A stretch of 64,000 nt of DNA from Winogradskyella jejuensis (GTDB taxonomy: Bacteria; Bacteroidota; Bacteroidia; Flavobacteriales; Flavobacteriaceae): positions 372,001-436,000 of the forward strand of contig NZ_FQWS01000002.1 in the NCBI RefSeq assembly GCF_900129745.1, read 5' to 3'. This document shows positions 36,306 through 45,840 of this stretch, piece by piece. How positions within the stretch are numbered: position 1 is the first letter of the stretch; each line of letters begins with the position of its first letter. A program made the translations under genes and the position numbers. The notes beneath the pieces were generated by a model that saw only the letters and a program-made list of their open reading frames with translations, did no database searches and was not told the DNA's origin.

Positions 36306-36983
36306 ATGGGTAAATGTGAGTCATGTATTGTTAAAGAATTTAATTCTTTAAAAGCTTTGACTAGAGACGAGTTAATGCGGGTTTCGGCTTGCAAAACAGG
36401 TAAAACTTTTAACAAAGGACGTGTTATTTTTGAAGAAGGTGATACTATTAACGGTGTCTACTGTGTGAAAGACGGGGTATGCAAACTCACAAAGCTTAGT
36501 GAAAACGGAAAAGACCAAGTGGTTAAACTCATAGTTAAAGGCGGACTTTTAGGTAAGCGTTCGTTAGTTACCAACGAGTCTTCTAGCTTAACAGCAACGG
36601 CACTTACCGAAATGGAGATGTGTTTTATACCAAAGGCTGAGATTCTGGCTGACCTTCAAAAAAATCCAAATTTTACGCTAGATGTTTTGCAAAAGATGAC
36701 GGAAGACTTAAAAGAGTCCGAACATTCTATAGTAAATATGGCGCAAAAACCTGTTAAGAAAAGAATGGCTGAGGCTTTACTCTATATCCATGATGGTTTT
36801 GGTACGGATGAAGATGGTTATTTAACCATTGTTTTATCTCGAGAAGATTATGCAAGTATTGTGGGTACTGCTACGGAATCTGCGATTAGAATTTTGTCAC
36901 AATTTAAAAAGGAAGGGTTGATTAGTACTTCTGGAAAGCGTATAAAAATAGAAGATGCTAACGCTCTTAAATGGGTTGAGTAA
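36306..36983 (+). CDS. FNR/CRP-family transcriptional regulator
   Basis: 225 residues. Cyclic-nucleotide-type beta roll (about 25-140) with an HTH at about 180-205 (SREDYASIVGTATESAIRILSQFKKEG). Cysteines at 4 and 7 (MGKCESC), near 29 (VSACKTG) and in a CVKDGVCK pair suggest an oxygen-sensitive iron-sulfur site as in FNR. The recognition helix keeps the Glu and Arg of FNR (E-S-A-I-R), with Ile where E. coli FNR has Ser212. Neighbouring cbb3 and hemN genes are typical FNR targets. Confidence 0.88.
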   Translation: MGKCESCIVKEFNSLKALTRDELMRVSACKTGKTFNKGRVIFEEGDTINGVYCVKDGVCKLTKLSENGKDQVVKLIVKGGLLGKRSLVTNESSSLTATALTEMEMCFIPKAEILADLQKNPNFTLDVLQKMTEDLKESEHSIVNMAQKPVKKRMAEALLYIHDGFGTDEDGYLTIVLSREDYASIVGTATESAIRILSQFKKEGLISTSGKRIKIEDANALKWVE

Positions 36984-37006
36984 AGGTATTAAAAGTCATG
37001 AAATAT

Positions 37007-37039
37007 AAAAGCCGATAACTGTACATTATCGGCTTTTTA
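37007..37039. terminator. Bidirectional terminator
   Basis: AAAAGCCGATAA pairs with TTATCGGCTTTTT, usable by the FNR-like gene on the plus strand and by the BNR-repeat gene on the minus strand. Confidence 0.88.
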
Positions 37040-37059
37040 AATTTAATATCAATATCTAT

Positions 37060-40000
37060 TTAATCAATCCCAAAAGTTTTGGTTTCTTTGAATGGATTGG
37101 TCTGAAGCATTTTCATTTCTGCTTCATAGTTCTTCCATTGGTTATTGAAAAATGCATTGGTTTCACTTAGTAATTCTTTTACAGCATCTTTCGCATGTTT
37201 TAACAGTATTGTTTCGGTCGATGTTAACCCTGTTTGACTTCCGTAAATATATCCTGTAGCGGTACGTAAGCGTTGTAACGCAGTAACCTCAGGATTTCTT
37301 GTTATACCTTGACGCTTATCTTCTTTACCAAAGAATTTATCGAGAAGATTATCTATAGACTTTACAACAGAATCGGAAGCTTCTATCTGAGCTTTATAGG
37401 CTTCTTTGTCTAGCTTTTTTAATTCCGACTGGTATTTTGAAGCAATATCTTTACTTTCAACCAGTTGTTTTGAAGCATCAGCAAGCGTTTGCGATATATT
37501 TTCTAACTCTTTCGCAGCAGAATAGACCTCGTCGATGTTTTTCTGAGATACATTTAGCCTTGGGTCAGATTCTACAGCAATCGTAGTCTCAGAAGTTTGG
37601 TCACCATAATGTAACACCGCTTTGTAAGTTCCTGGTTTTACGGAAACACCGCTTGGTTCTCTTGTCGATTTTCTGATACGTCTAGATGGTCTGTCTACGC
37701 CAGCTTCGTCCATGTACCACGTCCAATGTTGTAACCCGTTTTCTTTTGGTGCTTTTTGTTTTAAAGTTCTTATTAATCGTGTACCATCGTAAATTTTTAA
37801 TTGAAGCGAATCCCACTTAACGACATTTTTGTCGTCACCCTGAACTTGTTTCAGGGTCTCATCACTTTTTTCTTTTTTCTCTTTCTTTGGCAATTCCTTT
37901 TTATTAAACATATAAGCAAATCGTGCTCCGCCAGGTCTATTTTCGCCATGATACATGGCATCTGCACCAAAACGACTTCCTGTTGGTTGTTGGTAAGCTG
38001 CTTGATATGCCGTTGGCGGATTAAATAATTTAATATTTGAAGATAATGTCGATGAATTTTTCGCTATTTCTCTTAACGGTCTAATATCATCTAAAACCCA
38101 AGCGGCGCGACCAAAAGTACCAATCACTAAATCGTGCTCACGTGGATGGATTACTAAATCTTTTACAGAAGTTGTAGGGAAACCGTTTGTCCATTTGGTC
38201 CATTTTGCGCCTGCGTTTATGGATACATACAAACCATCATCTGTGCCTAGGAACATTAAGTTTGGTTCTTCTAAATCTTCAACAATGGCTAGTGTGTAAC
38301 TTTGCACATTATTTTCATCTACAATACGCTCCCAAGTTTTACCATAATTTTTAGTTCTATAGGCATAAGGTGTGTAATTAAAACGTCTATAATCGTTGGC
38401 GATTATCAGTGCTTCGCCTTTATTTTTATTAGACGCTTTTATTTGCGCAACCCAACTTCCTTTTGGTAAACCTTTAATGTTATTAGTAACTTCGTTCCAA
38501 GTTTCTCCACCATTTGTGGTGTAGTGTACACGCCCATCGTCTGTTCCTGCCCAAATCATATCTTTCTCTACTGGTGATGGCTCAATCACTAAAATAGTAC
38601 AGTGATTTTCTGCACCAGTTGCATCCATGGTTAATCCACCACTTTCGGATTGCTTTTGTTTTTCTGGGTCGTTAGTCGATAAATCTGGAGAAATGACGGT
38701 CCAAGTTTCGCCTTTATCTGTCGATTTGTGCACAAACTGACTTCCGAAGTAAATGGTGCTATTGTCAAAAGGGTCGATATTTATGGCTGAATTCCAGTTG
38801 AATCTTAAACGCACATCAGCATCGGGATGTGTTGGTCGAACACCATAATTATTTCCTGTTTTCCAATCGTAACGACTTACAAAACCTTGCTGACTCATTG
38901 ACCATCCGTAACGGCTATCGTCTCTGTCTGGTACTACATCAAAACCATCGCCAAAACTAATTTCTTGCCAGTAGCTATTTCTAATGCCTTGTGCGCGCCA
39001 GACATAAGCTGGACCTCGCCACGAACCGTTATCTTGCATTCCGCCGTAAACATTGTAAGGATATTCGTTATCTACATTAATATGATAGAATTGAGCTACA
39101 GGTAAATTGCCAATAAAACGCCAAGATTTTCCGCCATCTTTGGTAATATTCATTCCACCATCGTTACCGTCAATCATAAAACTTCCGTCTTCTGGATGAA
39201 TCCACCACGCATGGTGGTCTGGATGTACACCATTGCTTACGCCATAAGCTGGCATCAATTGATTGAAGTTTTTTCCACCATCTTCAGAAACATTCACATA
39301 AGTAAACACAGAATAAACGCGGTTTTCATTTTGTGGGTCCACATAGATTTCAGAATAATAGAATGGTCGGTTACCGATATCACTTTTATTGTTAATCATT
39401 TTCCAGCTAAAGCCACCATCTTCACTTTTGTATAGCGCATTCTTTTTTGCTTCAACTAAGGCATAAACGATGTTAGGTTTGTTAGGTGCAATGGCGATAC
39501 CAATACGACCTAAATCTCCTTTTGGTAATCCATCTTCATCGGTTAATTTTTTCCAAGTTTTTCCGCCATCATGCGTCATATGCAATCCTGAGCCTTTTCC
39601 ACCAGAATTAAAAAACCATGGGTCACGCTTATGCTCCCACATAGCCACAAATAATTTATTTGGGTTAGTTGGGTCCATCACCATATCGGCAACACCAGTT
39701 TTGTTATTGGCAAAAAGGATTTTATTCCACGTTTTTCCGCCATCAGTCGTTTTAAAAACACCGCGCTCTGGATGCTCGCCCCAAGGCGAACCAATAGCGC
39801 CAACATAGACTACATCAGGATTTGTTGGGTCTACAATTATTCTGTGGATATGACGGGTTTTTTCTAATCCCATAGACATCCATGTTTTTCCACCATCGAG
39901 GGATTTGTAAACACCGTAACCGCCATTAAGTGAGTTACGCGGATTACCTTCTCCTGTACCAACCCAAATGACACTTGGGTTAGATTGCTGAATTTCTACT

Positions 40001-40266
40001 GCTCCGATTGAAGCTGTTAATTCTTTATCGAAAATAGGTTCCCATTTTATGCCGCCAGAAGTCGATTTCCATAGACCACCAGAAGCTGTACCGACGTACA
40101 TAACATCGGGGTTGCTGTTTACAACATCAATGGCTGTTACACGACCAGACATGCCGCCAGGTCCAATATTTCTTGGTTTCATGTTCTTTACCATGTCCAT
40201 AGAAAAATCTTGTGCAGAAAGGAGTGTCATGCAAAACAGCATAACAACAGAGAAAAATTGTTTCAT
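37060..40266 (-). CDS. Secreted Asp-box (BNR/VPS10-like) beta-propeller protein
   Basis: 1068 residues with a signal peptide (to LLSAQ, about 18). At least ten Asp-box motifs of the S-x-D-x-G-x-T/S-W type (SLDGGKTWMSM, TTDGGKTWNKI, THDGGKTWKKL, SEDGGFSWKMI, TKDGGKSWRFI, STDKGETWTVI, TTNGGETWNEV) mark sortilin-type propellers up to about 735. The last 300 residues are a beta-plus-helical domain without a T9SS tail. Function is unknown; similar proteins are called glycosyl-hydrolase-like without proof. An in-frame palindromic repeat interrupts the linker at about residue 805. Confidence 0.85.
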   Translation of the reverse strand: MKQFFSVVMLFCMTLLSAQDFSMDMVKNMKPRNIGPGGMSGRVTAIDVVNSNPDVMYVGTASGGLWKSTSGGIKWEPIFDKELTASIGAVEIQQSNPSVIWVGTGEGNPRNSLNGGYGVYKSLDGGKTWMSMGLEKTRHIHRIIVDPTNPDVVYVGAIGSPWGEHPERGVFKTTDGGKTWNKILFANNKTGVADMVMDPTNPNKLFVAMWEHKRDPWFFNSGGKGSGLHMTHDGGKTWKKLTDEDGLPKGDLGRIGIAIAPNKPNIVYALVEAKKNALYKSEDGGFSWKMINNKSDIGNRPFYYSEIYVDPQNENRVYSVFTYVNVSEDGGKNFNQLMPAYGVSNGVHPDHHAWWIHPEDGSFMIDGNDGGMNITKDGGKSWRFIGNLPVAQFYHINVDNEYPYNVYGGMQDNGSWRGPAYVWRAQGIRNSYWQEISFGDGFDVVPDRDDSRYGWSMSQQGFVSRYDWKTGNNYGVRPTHPDADVRLRFNWNSAINIDPFDNSTIYFGSQFVHKSTDKGETWTVISPDLSTNDPEKQKQSESGGLTMDATGAENHCTILVIEPSPVEKDMIWAGTDDGRVHYTTNGGETWNEVTNNIKGLPKGSWVAQIKASNKNKGEALIIANDYRRFNYTPYAYRTKNYGKTWERIVDENNVQSYTLAIVEDLEEPNLMFLGTDDGLYVSINAGAKWTKWTNGFPTTSVKDLVIHPREHDLVIGTFGRAAWVLDDIRPLREIAKNSSTLSSNIKLFNPPTAYQAAYQQPTGSRFGADAMYHGENRPGGARFAYMFNKKELPKKEKKEKSDETLKQVQGDDKNVVKWDSLQLKIYDGTRLIRTLKQKAPKENGLQHWTWYMDEAGVDRPSRRIRKSTREPSGVSVKPGTYKAVLHYGDQTSETTIAVESDPRLNVSQKNIDEVYSAAKELENISQTLADASKQLVESKDIASKYQSELKKLDKEAYKAQIEASDSVVKSIDNLLDKFFGKEDKRQGITRNPEVTALQRLRTATGYIYGSQTGLTSTETILLKHAKDAVKELLSETNAFFNNQWKNYEAEMKMLQTNPFKETKTFGID
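37837..37857. repeat. Palindromic repeat inserted within the coding sequence
   Basis: ACCCTGAA (37837-37844) and TTCAGGGT (37850-37857) are inverted around a short loop. On the minus strand the element reads in frame as ETLKQVQGDD, a peptide I recall as the translated form of a dispersed flavobacterial repeat. It sits in the lysine-rich linker KKEKKEKSDETLKQVQGDD, so it is tolerated. Confidence 0.7.
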
Positions 40267-40380
40267 TTTATTTAGGTTAGTTTGCGTAAAGCCTAAAATT
40301 AATGAAAACTATCGAAGGATTTCCAAAAGAGATGTTAATGCTTTCGTTAGGAGTTGAAAAAGCGGTATTTTTATACTGCT

Positions 40381-41523
40381 ATGAAAACAAGAAAATCAGG
40401 TTTTGTATTTAAGACTTACGAAGCACCAAATCAGTCACCTTTTGAGAAGCTTTTTGAAATTTTCAAGGAGCTCATTACTTATACCTCTGGTGATTTTGAT
40501 GAAGCTATTGATTGGTTGCGTCAACTCGATAAAGAGTACGAGCTAACCACACCAGATTACACTATTGATGATTTTATTGAAGACCTTAAAAATAAAGGGT
40601 ATATAAGTGAAGAAATAGACCCAACGGGCGAAGGCGACGGTGAAGGTGATGGCAAAGGTAAATTTGCAATTACAGCAAAGACCGAGCGTGCGATACGTCA
40701 GCAAGCTTTAGACCACATTTTTGGAAAAATAAAACGAAGCGGCGCAGGAAACCACAAAAGCAAAGGCGTTGGCATAGGAGATGAGCATACTGGCGAATTT
40801 CGAGCCTACCAATTTGGTGATGCTCTAGAAAAAGTATCGATGACCGAAAGTTTACGAAATGCTCAAATTAATAATGGTCTTGGCGACTTCAGTTTAACTG
40901 AAGACGATTTGGTAGTTGAAGAAACATTACACAAAAGCCAAATGAGTACGGTGTTAATGATAGATATTAGCCACAGCATGATTTTGTATGGCGAAGACCG
41001 CATCACACCTGCCAAAAAAGTGGCCATGGCATTGTCGGAATTAATCACAACGCGCTACCCAAAAGACTCTATAGAAATATTGGTTTTCGGGAATGATGCT
41101 TGGCCGATAAAAATTAAAGATTTACCCTATCTTAAAGTTGGGCCTTATCATACTAATACTGTTGCAGGATTGCAATTGGCGATGGATATGTTGCGCAGAA
41201 AACGAAACACCAACAAACAGATTTTTATGATTACTGATGGTAAACCAAGTTGTTTGCGCTTACCAGATGGTCAGTATTATAAAAATTCTAATGGTCTCGA
41301 CCCATACATTACAAACAAATGTTATGCTATGGCTCAGCAGGCGAGACGTTTGCACATACCAATTACCACATTTATGATTGCTGAAGACCCATATTTAATG
41401 CAGTTTGTTAGAGAGTTTACACAAGCCAATCGTGGTAAAGCATTCTATACAGGATTGAAAGGTTTAGGTGAAATGATTTTTGAGGATTACGAGAATAATA
41501 GAAAGAAAAGAATTAAGGGTTAA
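40381..41523 (+). CDS. von Willebrand factor A domain protein
   Basis: 380 residues from ATG 40381. Earlier TTG at 40354 is possible but unlikely. The N-terminal 120 residues are acidic and helical with a glycine-rich GEGDGEGDGKGK stretch. The vWA domain follows from about 185 with the MIDAS motif DISHS (MSTVLMIDISHSMILYG) and ITDGKPSC (ITDG at about 285). The next gene encodes an AAA ATPase; MoxR-type ATPase with vWA partner is a known co-chaperone-like arrangement for metal insertion or complex assembly. The client here is unknown. Confidence 0.88.
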   Translation: MKTRKSGFVFKTYEAPNQSPFEKLFEIFKELITYTSGDFDEAIDWLRQLDKEYELTTPDYTIDDFIEDLKNKGYISEEIDPTGEGDGEGDGKGKFAITAKTERAIRQQALDHIFGKIKRSGAGNHKSKGVGIGDEHTGEFRAYQFGDALEKVSMTESLRNAQINNGLGDFSLTEDDLVVEETLHKSQMSTVLMIDISHSMILYGEDRITPAKKVAMALSELITTRYPKDSIEILVFGNDAWPIKIKDLPYLKVGPYHTNTVAGLQLAMDMLRRKRNTNKQIFMITDGKPSCLRLPDGQYYKNSNGLDPYITNKCYAMAQQARRLHIPITTFMIAEDPYLMQFVREFTQANRGKAFYTGLKGLGEMIFEDYENNRKKRIKG

Positions 41524-41535
41524 AGCCCCATCTAG

Positions 41536-41607
41536 CTTCCCCAAAGGGGAAGAATAAATACTAATACTAAAATAATAATGCTGTCACATCGAGCGCAGTC
41601 GAGATGT
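41536..41607. repeat. Two palindromic repeat elements in one spacer
   Basis: CTTCCCCAAAGGGGAAG (41536-41552) is a perfect hairpin of seven pairs around AAA. At 41585-41607 lies a second, imperfect element (CACATCGAGCG then CAGTCGAGATG) with CATC/GATG ends. Both resemble dispersed repeats of Flavobacteriia. They separate the vWA and AAA genes without a T run, so readthrough is possible. Confidence 0.75.
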
Positions 41608-41625
41608 ATCAATTGAAAAAAATAT

Positions 41626-43089
41626 ATGAAACTAGAACAAATTAAAACACTAGGCGAATTAAAACAGTCCGGTTATCAATCGAAATCTATTAAAGATGAA
41701 TTACGTGATAATTTAATTGAAAACATAAAGCATAAGGTCACCACGTTCGAAGGTATTCACGGTTACGAAAATACGGTGATTCCTGAGTTAGAACGAGCGA
41801 TTTTATCAAGACACAATATCAATTTACTAGGATTACGAGGACAAGCCAAAACACGCTTAGCGCGAATGATGGTAAATCTGCTAGATGAGTATATTCCGGT
41901 AGTTGAAGGTTCTGAAATTAATGACGACCCATCACAACCCATTTCAAGATTTGCTACAGAATTAATCGCAGAAAAAGGAGATGATACACCAATCACTTGG
42001 TTACATAGAAACGAACGTTTTGCAGAGAAATTAGCAACGCCAGATGTTACGGTAGCAGATATTATTGGTGATGTTGACCCCATAAAAGCGGCCAATTTAA
42101 AATTAAGTTATGCTGATGATAGAGTGATTCATTACGGGATGATTCCGAGAGCTAACCGTTGCATTTTTGTAATTAACGAGTTACCAGATTTGCAAGCGCG
42201 TATTCAGGTTGCATTATTTAATATTCTGCAAGAAGGTGATATTCAAATTAGAGGATTTAAATTGCGTTTACCTTTAGATATGCAGTTTGTTTTTACAGCA
42301 AATCCTGAAGATTATACCAATCGTGGTAGTATTGTAACACCTCTGAAGGATAGGATTGGAAGTCAAATTTTAACCCATTACCCAGATAATGTCGATACGG
42401 CAAGGACCATCACTGCACAAGAAGCGCGATTGGATGACCGTCAGTCGGAAGCAATTCATATTCCAGATTTGGCAAAAGATTTATTAGAACAGATTAGTTT
42501 TGAAGCTCGAGAGAGCGAATATGTGGACGTAAAAAGTGGTGTGAGTGCGAGAATGAGTATTACTGCTTTTGAGAATTTATTAAGTACCGCTGAACGTCGT
42601 GCCTTAATAAATGGTGATACCAATACAGCCGTAAGATTATCAGATTTTATAGGAATTATCCCAGCCATAACAGGAAAGGTAGAATTGGTATATGAAGGTG
42701 AGCAAGAAGGTGCAGATTTTGTGGCCAATGCTTTGTTAGATAATGCTATTAAAACATTATTTCCGCGATATTTCCCTAAGGTAGAAAAGCTACAGAAACA
42801 GGATGAAGAAACACCTTATGACGATTTAATTTCTTGGTTCTTTAATTCGGATGGTTTTGAGCTTTTAGATGATGATAATGATACAACCTATAAATCTAAG
42901 CTTGATGAGGTAAAACCATTAGATGCACTTTTGGCAGATTACCAACCAGATATAGATAATCGTGATGTCTATTTTGAAAAAGAATTTATTCTTTGGGGTT
43001 TAACGCAGTTCAAGAAGTTAAGTAAATATCGCTATTCAGAAGGTCTACAGTTTCAAGATCCTTATGGTAGTTTTATTAATGGGTTATGA
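41626..43089 (+). CDS. AAA ATPase of the magnesium-chelatase/MoxR type
   Basis: 487 residues. P-loop in LLGLRGQAKTRLARMMV (about 65-80), Walker B-like CIFVINELPDL (about 180), sensor region FVFTANPEDYTNRGSIVTPLKDRIGSQ and the MoxR/BchI-like arginine-rich segment. The C-terminal 150 residues are less conserved. It is the probable motor partner of the vWA protein just upstream; the pair resembles the BchI-BchD principle. The direct substrate cannot be told from sequence. Confidence 0.88.
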   Translation: MKLEQIKTLGELKQSGYQSKSIKDELRDNLIENIKHKVTTFEGIHGYENTVIPELERAILSRHNINLLGLRGQAKTRLARMMVNLLDEYIPVVEGSEINDDPSQPISRFATELIAEKGDDTPITWLHRNERFAEKLATPDVTVADIIGDVDPIKAANLKLSYADDRVIHYGMIPRANRCIFVINELPDLQARIQVALFNILQEGDIQIRGFKLRLPLDMQFVFTANPEDYTNRGSIVTPLKDRIGSQILTHYPDNVDTARTITAQEARLDDRQSEAIHIPDLAKDLLEQISFEARESEYVDVKSGVSARMSITAFENLLSTAERRALINGDTNTAVRLSDFIGIIPAITGKVELVYEGEQEGADFVANALLDNAIKTLFPRYFPKVEKLQKQDEETPYDDLISWFFNSDGFELLDDDNDTTYKSKLDEVKPLDALLADYQPDIDNRDVYFEKEFILWGLTQFKKLSKYRYSEGLQFQDPYGSFINGL

Positions 43090-43095
43090 TAATTG

Positions 43096-44454
43096 CTAAT
43101 CTATAAAATTGTGTTTTTTTAAAAAGTCTATCATTTCAATTTTTACACTTGGAGAGATTCTGTAAAAGTGCCAATAGCTATGATTGCCACCTAAGAAGTT
43201 GAGGGTATTATCTAATTTTATCTGACGTGCTCGCATTTCCATTCCATGCTCAGCATCGTATGCCTCTATAGTAGTAAGTAAATTTGTTCTGCCAGAAAAG
43301 TAATCTTGAAGGGATTCTATGTTCTCTTTTGCAGGGACAATCCAATCTCGCTCTCCATAAATTCCTAAAAAAGGTTTTTTGTAAGATTTTAAGATATTTT
43401 TTGGATTAAAATTATGACGTCTTACCCATAAGTTTTTTATCTCTTTGGCTGAAGTTGGAATATCCGTATCGTCTAGGAGTTGTTTCCAATTTTCCGTTTC
43501 CGAAACTTTCAATAGCTCTTGCATTTCTTCGTAATCCTTTTTAGAGTTTTTAGCAGAAAACATAAGCTCTGTATATCTTGATAAGCTTTTTAAGGCTGAA
43601 TTACTTAAACCATAAAATTCATGTCCGTATTTCATCGATTGGAATTGTTGGTCTTTAACGGATGTCGAAGGTCCTACGATACTAATCATAAAATCAAAGT
43701 TAGTAGATTCCTCTGCTTTTACCATAGTCCAACCTCCAGCACTGGTTCCTAAAACACCAATGTGTTTGTAGTCATTAGGATGCTTACTTAAAAATCTCTT
43801 AGCCTCAATCAAATCATCTGCTAAATCCTTTATGGTAGCTTTTGAGCAATCACCAGTTGATTTACCTGTGCCACGCTTTTGATATGCCAAAACGGTAATG
43901 CCATATTCTCTTAAAACTTTTGCATAAAGATTAAACTGAGTTTCTTCACTGTAACACCCACGGCCACTTACTAAGACAATCGCTGTTTTATGCTTTTTTA
44001 TCTTAGGTATGTGTAGATGACCATTAAGTTTTACAGTTCCAGAATCGAATTTTATTTCCTCAACATTGTAATTTTTTGGAGGATTAGCAGTCTTTTTAAA
44101 ATGCAAATAAACTGTAGGATTGATTCCATCCATAGCGCCAACGAGTTCTAAGTTGTTCTTATCTAGTTTTAATTCTGCTTTACCATAGCCAGTTCCAAAA
44201 GAAATAAGATTTAAAGAATCAATTTTTACAGGAACTTCAAATTCACCATAACTAGGATGCCATTCTTCCATAATTTGTAGTCCAAAAATCTTATCTCCAC
44301 TTTTTCTAAACTTTATATCTATTTTTTGATAAGCATTGTTTTTAATAAATGCACCTTCCCAATACCCAATTAAAGCATCTTCAATCTCTTTACTTTGTTG
44401 TGAACTAATTTGTAATGGCAGTATTATTAAAAAAAGTAGTAGAATTTTTTTCAT
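43096..44454 (-). CDS. Secreted alpha/beta hydrolase
   Basis: 452 residues with a signal peptide (LLFLIILPLQISSQ). An N-terminal beta domain (about 25-135) precedes the alpha/beta hydrolase: oxyanion region VLVSGRGCYSEET, nucleophile elbow GTSAGGW (Ser at about 240), acid in GIYGERDWIVP and the His in AEHGMEM. It is probably an esterase or peptidase of the S9/S15 general type, exact substrate unknown. It is the last gene of the minus-strand run that begins with the OMP gene at 48907. Confidence 0.85.
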   Translation of the reverse strand: MKKILLLFLIILPLQISSQQSKEIEDALIGYWEGAFIKNNAYQKIDIKFRKSGDKIFGLQIMEEWHPSYGEFEVPVKIDSLNLISFGTGYGKAELKLDKNNLELVGAMDGINPTVYLHFKKTANPPKNYNVEEIKFDSGTVKLNGHLHIPKIKKHKTAIVLVSGRGCYSEETQFNLYAKVLREYGITVLAYQKRGTGKSTGDCSKATIKDLADDLIEAKRFLSKHPNDYKHIGVLGTSAGGWTMVKAEESTNFDFMISIVGPSTSVKDQQFQSMKYGHEFYGLSNSALKSLSRYTELMFSAKNSKKDYEEMQELLKVSETENWKQLLDDTDIPTSAKEIKNLWVRRHNFNPKNILKSYKKPFLGIYGERDWIVPAKENIESLQDYFSGRTNLLTTIEAYDAEHGMEMRARQIKLDNTLNFLGGNHSYWHFYRISPSVKIEMIDFLKKHNFID

Positions 44455-44465
44455 AGTATTTTCTA

Positions 44466-45143
44466 TTAATAATAAACTAAGGTTCTCAATTGTTTTTGAC
44501 TTAAAGTATCGTTTTTAAGCATATGACGTTCAATCCAGTTATCATAATCGTCGGTTTTAAGATACCTATATGTTTTTGTACTGTAGCGTTTCCCTTTTGA
44601 GTTTTCATAGAAGCCTTTTATTACTCTATTCTTATTATCATAATACAAACTATCAAAGCCTCGGTATTCTCCCTTACCATTTGAGTAGGCCATCAATACA
44701 TCATTTCCATTTACATCTTGATGAATTGTGGATTTCCATCGTATTTGGTTATCAGTGTTTAAAGATGCTTCTACACGATTCCCTTCCATATCTGTGTAGA
44801 CCGTATCTCGGCTCGGCTCAATATCATCTTCTTCATAATACTCAGCACCAATAAGTTTCATATTATAATCATATTTTCTGTAGAACCTTAGAACGGTATC
44901 ACGTTTTTTACCAATCCAATACACATCAATTGAATTACCATCTTTATCAAAATTCTCAATAGTTGCAGATTTAAAAATCAATGAATCATTCCTTATGTCA
45001 AAGTTTTCTTCTGTTACTTTTGCTAATTGTTTTTTTATGGTTTGTTGGTCTTCTGTATCTAATTTTTGCACTTCCTTTTTAGAGTCTTTACAAGAGTTTA
45101 AAACTAATGCAAAGACTAGTAGAAGAATAAATTGCCGTTTCAT
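44466..45143 (-). CDS. Lipoprotein of unknown function
   Basis: 225 residues with a lipoprotein signal (LLVFALVLNSCKDS). The mature part has repeated short beta hairpins of the WD/MORN-like type (IENFDKDGNSIDVYWIGKKRD, YMDMEGNRVEAS-like strands, SNGKGEYRGFDSLYYDNKNRVIKGFYENSKGKRYSTKTYRYL). I recognise no named family. The gene stops 11 bases before the hydrolase start. Confidence 0.65.
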   Translation of the reverse strand: MKRQFILLLVFALVLNSCKDSKKEVQKLDTEDQQTIKKQLAKVTEENFDIRNDSLIFKSATIENFDKDGNSIDVYWIGKKRDTVLRFYRKYDYNMKLIGAEYYEEDDIEPSRDTVYTDMEGNRVEASLNTDNQIRWKSTIHQDVNGNDVLMAYSNGKGEYRGFDSLYYDNKNRVIKGFYENSKGKRYSTKTYRYLKTDDYDNWIERHMLKNDTLSQKQLRTLVYY

Positions 45144-45223
45144 GGATGGTGAATTTTAATGATTATTACTATTCTAATGTACACATAATTTCTACTTATG
45201 GATGAGTTAAATTAAAATTAGTA

Positions 45224-45826
45224 TTATTTTTTCTTTGGTTCAAAAACCCACCATACAACTCCATTGCTAGGATTAAAGCTTAATTTTAAAGTACCGATTT
45301 CGGACTCAATTAAATATTTTCCTTGTATACGGATGTAATTATTTTCATCATTAAGATAGGCTCTGTACTTAAGGTCTTCGTATATAAATGTAATCCCGTT
45401 ACTAAGTTCAAATTTTAGATTTTTTTTACCTTCTATTTCTCTAGAGTCTGTAACAGAATAGTCGGCTGTGACACCATTACTTTTTATTGAATATTCATCG
45501 GAATGTTTTTCTTTATAGCTAGAGGTTAATACTTTTTCTACGCGTCCTTCTTTTAGCTTAAAAACATCCGCTGAGTCTTTCCATGAAGGATAAACGTAAA
45601 GTGTATAATTACCGTCAATATCTATTTCACCAGGGTCATCACTATTTTTGAAAATAATGTAGCCATGTTCATTTTTTAATTCAAATTTTGTACCTGGTGG
45701 ATACATTTCGTAATCATTTGCTTCGTTAGATTTTGTAATCTTCAAATAAGTGGTTTGCGAGTATCCAGCAATACTGATAAATAAGCATAATACTAATGTT
45801 GTGAGTTTTGTTTTTTTAGTTTTCAT
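45224..45826 (-). CDS. Secreted protein, paralogue B of a pair
   Basis: 200 residues with signal peptide (to AGYSQ). Shares with the next upstream protein the layout YLKITKS-x-x-x-NDY-x-x-YPPG-x-x-FEL, YTLYVYPSWKDSADVFKLKEGRVEK and the ending NPSNGVVWWVFEPKKK. Function is unknown. The pair lies immediately downstream of an OMP_b-brl outer-membrane protein, so they may be co-expressed envelope partners. Confidence 0.7.
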   Translation of the reverse strand: MKTKKTKLTTLVLCLFISIAGYSQTTYLKITKSNEANDYEMYPPGTKFELKNEHGYIIFKNSDDPGEIDIDGNYTLYVYPSWKDSADVFKLKEGRVEKVLTSSYKEKHSDEYSIKSNGVTADYSVTDSREIEGKKNLKFELSNGITFIYEDLKYRAYLNDENNYIRIQGKYLIESEIGTLKLSFNPSNGVVWWVFEPKKK

Positions 45827-45840
45827 AATTTCTATTTTTT

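Noticed and set aside
40354..40380. TTG start for the vWA gene nine codons upstream
   Set aside because: The ATG at 40381 starts a normal N-terminus; the extra residues look like spacer translation.
40362..40381. Imperfect hairpin AGCGGTA-TACTGCT before the vWA start
   Set aside because: One mismatch, short arms and no second copy; not supported as an operator.
40302..40412. Short plus-strand ORF (36 codons) before the vWA gene
   Set aside because: It overlaps the vWA start out of frame and has no supporting motif; probably chance.
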